From Nitrososphaeria archaeon (GTDB lineage: Archaea > Thermoproteota > Nitrososphaeria > Conexivisphaerales > UBA164), in NCBI GenBank assembly GCA_029775955.1, contig JARVJW010000043.1:1-9203 (forward strand): a DNA stretch of 9,203 nucleotides, read 5' to 3'. Below the pieces are notes generated by a model. The model searched no databases. It saw only the letters and a list, made by a program, of their open reading frames with translations, and was not told the DNA's origin. Shown piece after piece: positions 1 to 6,576 of this stretch (position 1 is its first letter; every line of letters starts with the position of its first letter). Made by a program: the position numbers and the translations under genes.

Positions 1-1
1 G

Positions 2-67
2 AGTGGCACGGCCAAAGCACTAACTGGATTTTCCATAATCTCATTTATCATAGTAGGATCACTTTAA
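2..67 (+). CDS. possible C-terminal tail of a membrane protein (partial, 5' end outside)
   Basis: An open frame enters from the left edge and ends at TAA 65-67. Its 21 visible codons are hydrophobic in the second half (FSIISFIIVGSL), as in the last transmembrane helix of a transporter or other membrane protein. This is too short to recognise a family, and a chance open frame of this length is quite possible in AT-rich DNA. If the hairpin just downstream is a tnpB-element end, this stretch could instead be element or scaffold sequence. Confidence 0.2.
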   Translation, partial: SGTAKALTGFSIISFIIVGSL

Positions 68-70
68 CTC

Positions 71-110
71 AGCGAACGGGAAGTCCCCTTGACAAGGGGA
101 TGAAAGCGAG
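71..110 (+). other. hairpin resembling the right end of a tnpB (IS605/IS1341-type) element
   Basis: A stem of TCCCCTT (84-90), loop GAC, and AAGGGGA (94-100) is preceded by GAACGGGAAG and followed by TGAAAGCGAG. The arrangement of a GGGAAG lead, a C-rich/G-rich stem and a purine-rich tail is what I recall of right ends of archaeal tnpB elements, where it forms the 3' part of the guide (omega/re) RNA. No TnpB coding sequence is visible in the bases upstream, so this would be an end remnant or an element whose gene lies outside. No U-tract follows, which argues against a simple terminator. Confidence 0.35.
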
Positions 111-248
111 TGCTTTGTTGCATTAATTAAAAGCTGGGCTAATTATTTAAAAATTAGGATAAATTGCCAATTTAAAATAAATAATTTCTTTAATTTAAAT
201 TTGGAACTATTAACAAATTAACTATTTTTTGATATATGCAACAAAGCA
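111..248. repeat. 12-bp perfect inverted repeat enclosing AT-rich DNA
   Basis: TGCTTTGTTGCA (111-122) is the exact reverse complement of TGCAACAAAGCA (237-248). The enclosed 114 bases are extremely AT-rich, with an inner imperfect inverted repeat (about 166-176 and 194-204, AATTTAAA-like). The 7-mer CAAAGCA also occurs at 13-19, so a 9-bp pair (13-21 / 109-117) is nested with it. The repeat could be ends of a small non-autonomous element or a regulatory palindrome upstream of the operon. No target duplication flanks it. Confidence 0.5.
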
Positions 249-256
249 ACTAATTG

Positions 257-270
257 GAAATGTTTATAAG
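257..270 (+). promoter_or_regulatory. archaeal promoter (BRE/TATA box) of the beta-oxidation operon
   Basis: TTTATAAG at 263-270 is preceded by a purine-rich GGAAATG suitable as a BRE. The box centre is about 30 nt upstream of the ATG at 297. Transcription initiating the usual 22-27 nt downstream would begin within a few bases of that ATG, giving a leaderless or nearly leaderless mRNA. No Shine-Dalgarno motif precedes the ATG, which fits. Confidence 0.6.
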
Positions 271-296
271 ATTCCATTGCATATTAAAATCTGAAA

Positions 297-638
297 ATGA
301 CTTCCTATGAAGTTTTGGAAATGGTTATAAATAAACTGAATTTGAATTCTTCACTTAAAGAAGAGTTAAAGCAGTTTGCCGGAAAGACATTTCAGTTTAA
401 GCCCAATAACAGCGCAGAGTATTATGTCAGTTTTAGCGCAGACGGGGTGGCGCAAATTTCCCGAGGAAGTAACCAGAAGCCAGACACTGTTATTTCAGCT
501 GACGAACAGGTTCTCAGTGATGTGATAACTGGCAAAACAGATGCTGTCAGAGCATTCTTTATGGGCAAACTTAAGGTTTCTGGAGACGTTTTCCTTTCGC
601 AGAAGCTTGTTTCAATTGTGAAGAAAGCTATCCAGTGA
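297..638 (+). CDS. SCP2 (sterol carrier protein 2)-like domain protein
   Basis: This is a 113-aa soluble protein consisting of a single SCP2-like lipid-binding domain. Visible family features are the beta strands TFQFKP and YYVSF (about 31-47), the PDTVISAD segment (62-69) leading into the central helix, and the hallmark C-terminal GKLKVSGD followed by a long helix (about 90-111). SCP2 folds form a hydrophobic tunnel that binds fatty acids, acyl-CoAs or sterol-like lipids and can present them to beta-oxidation enzymes. Archaea lack typical sterols, so an acyl-CoA or isoprenoid carrier role is more likely (inference). It is the first gene of the operon, 6 nt upstream of the hydroxyacyl-CoA dehydrogenase fusion. 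The start is chosen because the TATA box at 263-270 predicts a transcript beginning at this ATG. The length matches stand-alone SCP2 proteins. Confidence 0.88.
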   Translation: MTSYEVLEMVINKLNLNSSLKEELKQFAGKTFQFKPNNSAEYYVSFSADGVAQISRGSNQKPDTVISADEQVLSDVITGKTDAVRAFFMGKLKVSGDVFLSQKLVSIVKKAIQ

Positions 639-644
639 AATAAA

Positions 645-2621
645 TTGGAAATCAATAAGGTTGCAATAATAGGTGCAGGTGAAATGGGTCACGGGATAGC
701 AGAGCTCTTTGCTATGAGAGGTTATTCCGTGAATTTGATAGATGTAAGCCAGGACGCCCTTCAAAAGGCCCTGCAGAGTATAAGGGAAAGCCTTGGAAAA
801 TTTGTCAAGAGGGGAACTATGACCGAAGATAGCATGGAGGGCATAGTGTCCGGCATAAGGACCTTTACAAAAATAAATGAAGGAGTGAATGATGCCGACT
901 TGATTATTGAAGCAGTGCCTGAAAAGATGGAAATAAAGGAGGCTGTATTCAAGGAAATCAGTTTATATGCTAGGGCTGATGCCATAATAGGCTCAAACAC
1001 TTCAAACATTAGGATAACTGAGCTTTCAAGGAGCGTATCAAATCCATCTAGATTTCTGGGGGTACACTTCTTTAATCCGCCTGTTATAATGAAGTTGGTG
1101 GAAATAATTCGGGGTGACGATACAGGTGAAGTTGTAGTCAATAAAGTGTATGAAGTGATAAAGGGGTTGGGCAAGGTGCCTGTAAAAGTAAAAAAGGATG
1201 TGGCAGGCTTTATAGTAAATCGTATATCAGCACCTGAAATGCTTTACTTCTGCATGATCCTTGATAAGGGCATTGCCAAACCGGAAGAAGTTGACATGTT
1301 TGCCAGATCACAGGGACTGCCAATGGGGCCTTATGAGCTAATGGATTTTGTGGGGCTTGATGTGGTTTATGATTCAATGATTTACTATGCCAAAGAAATT
1401 TCCCAGGATTATGCCAAGTGTAACACGATAAAGCATATGGTGGAAAAGGGTTACCTGGGCAGAAAGGCTGGCAAGGGATTCTACCAATGGAGTTCAGGGA
1501 AAGCAATTATTGGTTCAGCAATTCCCACGGATAAGGTAACCCTCATGGACGTGCTTGTGCTTGAGGTAAACGAGGCTGTCAAGCTTATAGAGCTAGGCGT
1601 GGCTTCCCCTGATGATATAGAGACAGCTGTCAAGCTGGGGCTCAACAGGCCATTTGGCCCAATTTCAGTGGCACAAAGTATGACAAGTTCAGAAGCAAAA
1701 GAAAAATTAGATCAGCTTTCAAATGAATTTCAATGTAGCATTTTTGAGCCTGCTGCCAGCATAAGGGACGGCAAGCTCAGGGATGCCATCGGGGGCAGGC
1801 TCCAACAATCAGCCCCTAAACAGCAACCCACATCTCAGCTACCTGAAGGATATAAGGTAATAAGCGTGGAGAAAGTTGCAGACAAAATTATGAGGATAAG
1901 CATTAACAGGCCGAAGCTCAATTTGTTAAACCTTGATGTAATAAATGAGCTTGACAGGACAATAGATGAGTTGTGGAATGACCGGGAAACCTTTGTGATT
2001 ATTATTACAGGATCTGGAACAAACTTTTCTGCTGGGGCTGACCTCAGCACGTACTTTGCTGACGGAGTATCATTTATGGAATTCTCAAGGAAGGGGGAAA
2101 GGGTTTTTCGCAAATTAACTGAAATTCCCAAAATAGTCATAGCCTCATTGAAAGGTTATGTGCTAGGTGGTGGGTTCGAGCTGGCGCTTGCGTGTGATAT
2201 CAGGGTTTCAACCAGCAGTTCCATGATGGGATTTCCTGAAGTGACGTTGGGGCTTGTTCCAGGCTGGGGTGGCACGCAGAGATTGACCAGGTTGGCTGGT
2301 GCATCAAGGGCCATGCACATGATACTCACTGGTGAAAGGATCACTGGCAAGGATTCATACGACATCGGATTGGTTTCAAAGCTTTTTGATGATGACATCG
2401 ATGGAGAAACGTTGAAATACGCTCGGGGAATATCATCGTCATCTGCTCCAATAGCAGCTGCTATGGCAAAGAAACTCATTAACAAAGCTGCAGAGGTTCC
2501 TGAAGACGTAGGGCTCGATCTTGAATCAACAGCAATGGGCGTGTTATATGGGACAGAAGACCTGAAGGAAGGAGTTTCAAGTTTGCTTGCAAAGAGGAAA
2601 CCCATATACAGGGGGAAGTGA
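645..2621 (+). CDS. 3-hydroxyacyl-CoA dehydrogenase / enoyl-CoA hydratase fusion
   Basis: This 658-aa bifunctional enzyme catalyses hydration of 2-enoyl-CoA and NAD-dependent oxidation of (S)-3-hydroxyacyl-CoA. The N-terminal dehydrogenase has the Rossmann motif GAGEMG (10-15), SNTSNI (117-122), the catalytic-dyad region GVHFFNPP (H141) with E153, the KDVAGFIVNR domain boundary (184-193) and the C-terminal helical domain ending GRKAGKGFY (272-280). A Gln/Pro-rich linker (about 387-400) leads to a crotonase domain with the oxyanion-hole segments FSAGAD (461-466) and LGGGFELALACD (507-518), and both catalytic glutamates, E512 and E532 (PEVTLGLVPG). The order dehydrogenase-then-hydratase is the archaeal one, reversed from bacterial FadB. 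It resembles the crotonyl-CoA hydratase/3-hydroxybutyryl-CoA dehydrogenase of Sulfolobales. Here the neighbours argue for beta-oxidation. The start is TTG, 6 nt after the previous stop, and gives the complete Rossmann strand. Confidence 0.95.
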   Translation: MEINKVAIIGAGEMGHGIAELFAMRGYSVNLIDVSQDALQKALQSIRESLGKFVKRGTMTEDSMEGIVSGIRTFTKINEGVNDADLIIEAVPEKMEIKEAVFKEISLYARADAIIGSNTSNIRITELSRSVSNPSRFLGVHFFNPPVIMKLVEIIRGDDTGEVVVNKVYEVIKGLGKVPVKVKKDVAGFIVNRISAPEMLYFCMILDKGIAKPEEVDMFARSQGLPMGPYELMDFVGLDVVYDSMIYYAKEISQDYAKCNTIKHMVEKGYLGRKAGKGFYQWSSGKAIIGSAIPTDKVTLMDVLVLEVNEAVKLIELGVASPDDIETAVKLGLNRPFGPISVAQSMTSSEAKEKLDQLSNEFQCSIFEPAASIRDGKLRDAIGGRLQQSAPKQQPTSQLPEGYKVISVEKVADKIMRISINRPKLNLLNLDVINELDRTIDELWNDRETFVIIITGSGTNFSAGADLSTYFADGVSFMEFSRKGERVFRKLTEIPKIVIASLKGYVLGGGFELALACDIRVSTSSSMMGFPEVTLGLVPGWGGTQRLTRLAGASRAMHMILTGERITGKDSYDIGLVSKLFDDDIDGETLKYARGISSSSAPIAAAMAKKLINKAAEVPEDVGLDLESTAMGVLYGTEDLKEGVSSLLAKRKPIYRGK

Positions 2622-2628
2622 ATAAATT

Positions 2629-3807
2629 TTGGAGGCATACATTGTTGATTACCTGAGGTCGCCATTCTCAAGGTCTAGGCCAAAGGAGCCTGAAAATGAC
2701 ATTTATAATGGATTGCGCATGGATGAAGTTCTAGCATCCCTGATCAGGCAAATGGTTCAGAAAAACAGGATAGACTCTACCGATATAGGTGATGTTATAA
2801 CTGGTTGTGCATTGCAGGTGTCAGAAAACTGGCTGTACGGGGGGAGGCACCCAGTTCTCCTTGCTGGCCTGCCAGTTCAGGTTCCTGGCATGGCCATAGA
2901 CAGGGCGTGCTCTTCATCCCTTGCAGCTATAGTTACAGGTGCAATGGAGATAGATACTGGAAATTCAGGGATAGTGCTTGCTGGAGGAATGGAGCACATG
3001 ACTCATGTGCCGCTCAGTGATAACCCTCATGTAGCTCCAAGCTACAGGTTGCTTGTGAGGCCAGAATACATGAAGTATAACATGAATGTTGGATATATAA
3101 TGGGTTTGACTGCAGAAAAGCTTGCAGCAGTGAGTGGAATAAAGAAGGAGAATATGGACCAGTGGTCTTACAGGAGCCACAAGCTTGCGTCAGATTCCAT
3201 TGAGTGGCTGTCTGGAGAACTTATGCCTATTGCTGTAGAATATAAGGGCAAAAACATAACAGTTGACAGAGATCAGAGCATAAGGGCAGATACTTCCATT
3301 GAGCAAATAAGGGGCCTTCCGGCATCATTCTTACAGGGAGGGGTAATAACTGCTGGAAACTCCTCCCCTCTAAATGCTGGGGCTTCCCTAGTGATGCTTG
3401 CTTCTGAGAAAATGATTGACAAGTACAGGTTAAAGCCTATGGCTAAGGTGAAGTCTGCGGGCTGGGCTGGGGTTGAGCCTGATTTGATGGGGAAGGGGCC
3501 TGTGCCAGCAAGCAAAATAGCACTTGAAAAAGCTGGATTAAAAGTAAATGACATTGATTTCTGGGAGATAAATGAAGCATTTGCTGTTGTTACCATTTAT
3601 GCAATAAACGAACTAGGAATTGATCCTGACAGGGTAAACGTTCATGGAGGTGCTATAGCAATAGGTCATCCACTTGGAGCTACAGGAGCCAGGATAGCAG
3701 GAACTCTGGCAAGAATTTTAAATGAAAAGCGTGGGAAGTACGGCGTAGCAACGTTGTGTGTGGGCGGTGGGCAGGGCTATTCCGTAGTGCTTGAGAGGGT
3801 TGAATGA
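2629..3807 (+). CDS. thiolase (acetyl-CoA C-acyltransferase)
   Basis: This 392-aa thiolase catalyses CoA-dependent cleavage of 3-oxoacyl-CoA to acetyl-CoA and a shortened acyl-CoA, the last step of the cycle, or the reverse condensation. All catalytic elements are visible: the acyl-accepting Cys94 in DRACSSSLAA, the NEAFA motif (315-319), the catalytic His347 in GGAIAIGHPLGATGAR (340-355) and the proton-donor Cys377 in LCVGGGQG. The length is the usual 390-400 aa, so both halves of the thiolase fold are complete. NEAFA and the GHPLGATGAR box place it with degradative/biosynthetic thiolases (FadA/AtoB type) rather than SCP2-thiolases. The TTG start lies 7 nt after the upstream stop with GGGGG (2611-2615) as a possible ribosome-binding site. 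Its stop overlaps the next start as ATGA (3804-3807), indicating translational coupling. Confidence 0.95.
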   Translation: MEAYIVDYLRSPFSRSRPKEPENDIYNGLRMDEVLASLIRQMVQKNRIDSTDIGDVITGCALQVSENWLYGGRHPVLLAGLPVQVPGMAIDRACSSSLAAIVTGAMEIDTGNSGIVLAGGMEHMTHVPLSDNPHVAPSYRLLVRPEYMKYNMNVGYIMGLTAEKLAAVSGIKKENMDQWSYRSHKLASDSIEWLSGELMPIAVEYKGKNITVDRDQSIRADTSIEQIRGLPASFLQGGVITAGNSSPLNAGASLVMLASEKMIDKYRLKPMAKVKSAGWAGVEPDLMGKGPVPASKIALEKAGLKVNDIDFWEINEAFAVVTIYAINELGIDPDRVNVHGGAIAIGHPLGATGARIAGTLARILNEKRGKYGVATLCVGGGQGYSVVLERVE

Positions 3808-4937
3808 ACTTGGATTTTAACCTGCCTGAAGATGTTGAAGAAGCAAGGCAAAAAGCGAGAAAATTCGCTAATGATGAATTTAAGGAAGAAATAGCGCAAA
3901 CTCATGATCATGAAGAGCTTTACCCTTATGAACTTAGGAAAAAGGCGTTTAAAGCTGGGCTTGTCAGGATAGATAATCCATGGAATATGTTGCTTACTAT
4001 GGAGGAATTCTGCAGGGTTGACCCTGGACTGGGACTTTCAGTGCTTGCCTCAGTTTTTGGCTCAGAACTGCTTCTACTGTACGGGACTGATGAGCAGAAG
4101 CAAAAATATATGGAACCTGTACTGGATGGCAGTAAGATCAGCGCGTTAGCGGTAACTGAGCCAGGGGCTGGCAGCGATGTTGCAGGCATCAGCACTAAAC
4201 TCGAAACATCAAATAATGAGTTTTTACTAAACGGCCAGAAGATGTTCATAACAAATGCTACAATAGCTGATTTCTTTTATGTGCTTGCAAGGACTTCGCC
4301 TCCTCCTTCAAAGGAAAAGCGTCACCACGGGATGAGCGTTGCAATTGTTGACAGGCAATGGCCAGGCGTTTCAGTTAACAAGTTAAAGGGCAAGCTGGGA
4401 ATGAGAGCAACAGACACGGCGGAAATTAAATTTGACGGAGTAAAAGTCCCGAAGGAGAATATAATTGGTGAAATAGGAAAGGGGTTTTACTATATAATGA
4501 CATTTTTTAACATAAGCAGAGTTTATGTGGCAGCTCAATCTGTCGGGATAGCTCAGGGTGCCCTTGACGAGCTTCTGAACTATGCCAAAAATTTAGGCTC
4601 CAACGAAGAGAGCATGCAATTTATCTTGGCTGAATCTGCAGCAAAGATTGAAGCCGCACGCCTGCTGACTTATAAAGCCGCATGGCTTGTATTCCAATTC
4701 AACCCTGATCCAGCATTAACTAGCATGGCTAAGTACTTTTCAGCTGAGGTTGCAAACTCTGTAACTGAAAGCGTACTGGAATATATGGGGCAGAAGGGCC
4801 TGCTTTCCAAGCTTGAGAGGCTGTACAGGGATTCAAAGATAACTGAAATATGGGAGGGCACAAGTGAAATTGAAAAGCTGGTTATTGCGAGGACCCTTGT
4901 GAAGAGGGCGATGCAAGGTGATCAAATTGTTAAATGA
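3804..4937 (+). CDS. acyl-CoA dehydrogenase, catalytic-Glu subunit (candidate alpha of a heteromer)
   Basis: This 377-aa acyl-CoA dehydrogenase (ACAD) is the FAD enzyme making 2-enoyl-CoA and feeding electron-transfer flavoprotein. It has the N-terminal helical domain, the substrate/flavin loop VTEPGAGSD (117-125), the KMFITNA strand (146-152) that contacts the isoalloxazine, and the catalytic base E351 in ITEIWEGTSEI. Two elements are odd. The usual R-x-x-F-G...FQ stretch in the C-terminal helical domain is replaced by a shortened YAKNLGSNEES (260-270). The Q-x-x-GGxG loop is degenerate (EYMGQKG, 326-332). Those residues normally clamp the adenosine/pyrophosphate of the partner subunit's FAD. 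The following gene has them intact, so the two probably work as one heteromeric enzyme (inference). It starts at the ATGA overlap with the thiolase stop and ends 20 nt inside the next gene. Confidence 0.93.
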   Translation: MNLDFNLPEDVEEARQKARKFANDEFKEEIAQTHDHEELYPYELRKKAFKAGLVRIDNPWNMLLTMEEFCRVDPGLGLSVLASVFGSELLLLYGTDEQKQKYMEPVLDGSKISALAVTEPGAGSDVAGISTKLETSNNEFLLNGQKMFITNATIADFFYVLARTSPPPSKEKRHHGMSVAIVDRQWPGVSVNKLKGKLGMRATDTAEIKFDGVKVPKENIIGEIGKGFYYIMTFFNISRVYVAAQSVGIAQGALDELLNYAKNLGSNEESMQFILAESAAKIEAARLLTYKAAWLVFQFNPDPALTSMAKYFSAEVANSVTESVLEYMGQKGLLSKLERLYRDSKITEIWEGTSEIEKLVIARTLVKRAMQGDQIVK

Positions 4938-5982
4938 AGAAATGCAGCTATTAAAACAAGTGATTGAGGAGTTTTCAGAAAAGGAGATAGACCCAGTGGC
5001 CTTAAGTATCGAAAGGGAGGGGTTAACCAAGGAAGTTTTGAACAGCTTGGCTGAAAAGGGATTTCTAGGGGCACTGGCACCAGTTGAACAAGGTGGGGCA
5101 GGGCTTGATGGCAGAGGATATTCTGTGCTCCTCGAGGTGCTTGCCAGGCACTCGCCTTCAGTTGCAATGTACGTATTTTTGCAAAACTCCCTATTCATTA
5201 ATCCCCTGCTAAAGTATGGGTCAAATGAACTTTCTCAGGGTGTGATCCCACTGATAGCTTCTGGGAAGTCTTCAGGAACATTTGTAAATTACTTACTTAC
5301 AGGTAATGAAATAACCATCGATGGCTCTATCATATATGGGGTTGCAAATCATATTCCTAATGGCAGCGCACAGATGTGCCTGGTGCTTGCAAAATCTGCA
5401 AGTGGTGGCCAGCTTGTGCTTTTGGATAAGGGCTTTAAAGCTGTAAACGACTCAAGAAAGCTCGGGTTCCGTGGCCTGAATTTTTCGTCTATATCCTTTG
5501 ACGGTGCAAGTGCAAAGTCAATTTTGATAAGTGAAAACGCTGAAGCCGAAATCATGAAAATTTACAACGAATCAGCATCTTACATTTCTGCAATTGCACT
5601 TGGAATAGGCGGGGCCGCGCTTGATATGGCAGTAAGCTATGCAAAGGAAAGGCAGGCCTTTGAATCCCGCCTGATAGAATTTCAGCCAATCGCCTTCTTG
5701 CTGGTGAAACTTATTTCAGAATTTAACGTGTATGAAAGATACTTGTACGGCATATCAAGTGTAAAAGATAGCATGATGTTGAAGGAACTTGCGCTTGATT
5801 TTTCCAGAAGGGCTTCGAGGACATCTCTGCAGGTACATGGGGGGTACGGTTATATAGAAGATTCTGGAATAGAAAGATTCTACAGGGACAGCATGGCACT
5901 TGAGCTGCTGACTGGATCCTACACACGCGATAGGGTGGAACTATCAAAGGAGCTTCTTGGAGTAGAAAGTGCTAAATATTAA
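4918..5982 (+). CDS. acyl-CoA dehydrogenase-like subunit lacking catalytic Glu (candidate beta of a heteromer)
   Basis: This 354-aa ACAD-family protein is shorter than the usual 380-390 aa. The C-terminal helical domain keeps the FAD-clamp motifs ERQAF...IEFQ (R245, F248, Q256) and QVHGGYG (305-311), then GIERFYRDS (317-325). The catalytic glutamate position is Thr332 (LELLTGSYT instead of the IWEGT type). The middle domain is shortened: the TEPxxGSD loop and the W/FITN strand are replaced by VNYLLTGNEIT and VANHIPNG (about 123-149). Alone it should not dehydrogenate; it more likely completes the FAD site of the preceding subunit. The GTG start at 4918 overlaps the upstream gene by 20 nt. An in-frame TTG at 4927 and ATG at 4942 are alternatives; GTG is preferred because it gives the normal N-terminal helix lead-in. 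It is the last gene of the operon. Confidence 0.88.
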   Translation: MIKLLNEEMQLLKQVIEEFSEKEIDPVALSIEREGLTKEVLNSLAEKGFLGALAPVEQGGAGLDGRGYSVLLEVLARHSPSVAMYVFLQNSLFINPLLKYGSNELSQGVIPLIASGKSSGTFVNYLLTGNEITIDGSIIYGVANHIPNGSAQMCLVLAKSASGGQLVLLDKGFKAVNDSRKLGFRGLNFSSISFDGASAKSILISENAEAEIMKIYNESASYISAIALGIGGAALDMAVSYAKERQAFESRLIEFQPIAFLLVKLISEFNVYERYLYGISSVKDSMMLKELALDFSRRASRTSLQVHGGYGYIEDSGIERFYRDSMALELLTGSYTRDRVELSKELLGVESAKY

Positions 5983-6379
5983 ACTCATTTAAGTAAAAGT
6001 ACGTTCCCTTTGCCACTGCACAAAGGTTTCCCTTTCCATCATATACGTTTGTAATTGTAAACGCAATGCTTTCTCCACCTTTTAAAATTGATGATTCAGC
6101 TGACACCTTGCCTTCTGAAATTGGTCTCAAATATGAGACACTCAAATCAACTGTGACTTCATTTTTGCCAAGGTTATATGAAAGAGCTGCACACCCGCCA
6201 GCAGCATCAGCAAGGGCGGCTGTCACACCACCATTCAAAATGTTGCCAAATCTAGTGAGCTCCTTTTTGTAATTTAAAGAAAGCCTGCACGACCCTGCTT
6301 GTATTTTTTCCACCCTGACGCCCAGCAGTTTCAGAAATGGGTCATTTTCAATAAATTCCTTAAGTACACCAACTTCCAT
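5972..6379 (-). CDS. PaaI-type hotdog-fold acyl-CoA thioesterase
   Basis: This 135-aa single hotdog domain belongs to the PaaI/THEM2-like thioesterase group that hydrolyses acyl-CoAs to free acid and CoA. The central-helix motif reads LNGGVTAALADAAGG (48-62). The catalytic acid/base Asp is D58, while the His of the usual HGG motif is Asn49. The strand TVDLSVSYLRP (76-86) and the C-terminal VAKGTYFYL (122-130) match the family. The His-to-Asn change may alter substrate positioning or rate. The gene is convergent with the beta-oxidation operon and overlaps the end of the last ACAD gene by 11 nt; a role in releasing CoA from stalled or excess intermediates is inferred. The start ATG is supported by a TATA-like box about 25 nt upstream (leaderless). 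No SD motif is seen. Confidence 0.88.
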   Translation of the reverse strand: MEVGVLKEFIENDPFLKLLGVRVEKIQAGSCRLSLNYKKELTRFGNILNGGVTAALADAAGGCAALSYNLGKNEVTVDLSVSYLRPISEGKVSAESSILKGGESIAFTITNVYDGKGNLCAVAKGTYFYLNEFNI

Positions 6380-6397
6380 GGGCTAACAATATAAGTT

Positions 6398-6408
6398 AAA
6401 ATAATAAG
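6398..6408 (-). promoter_or_regulatory. TATA-like box of the thioesterase gene
   Basis: On the minus strand this reads CTTATTATTTT, with its centre about 25 nt before the ATG at 6379. The implied transcript would begin at or next to the start codon, which fits the leaderless pattern seen for the operon promoter. Confidence 0.45.
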
Positions 6409-6455
6409 CATTACTTATTAATTAGATATATTTTTTATGAGCTATTGACAAGCAA

Positions 6456-6507
6456 TTTATTAACAGTGATCGGGAAAACCCACGCCTTTCACTGTAGATC
6501 AAAATTT
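6456..6507 (+). repeat. left terminal inverted repeat of the IS
   Basis: It contains the core AAAACCCACGCCTTTCAC, identical in the other end, then GTAGATCAAAA, also identical. It differs from the right repeat at four positions: T/C near the outer end, T/G before CGGG, T/A after TTTCAC, and T/C after CAAAA. Confidence 0.88.
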
Positions 6508-6576
6508 GCCCATCTGACGGTTGTCACCTTCTGCCATATCAGGTATGACCCATAATATTGACGATAGCATTACGCT

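Noticed and set aside
84..100. intrinsic terminator
   Set aside because: The stem is only 7 bp with a 3-nt loop and is not followed by a T-run; the tnpB-end reading explains more of the surrounding bases.
2156..2671. 171-codon minus-strand frame opposite the hydratase domain
   Set aside because: It is a long shadow frame of a well-conserved crotonase domain, with no promoter or family resemblance.
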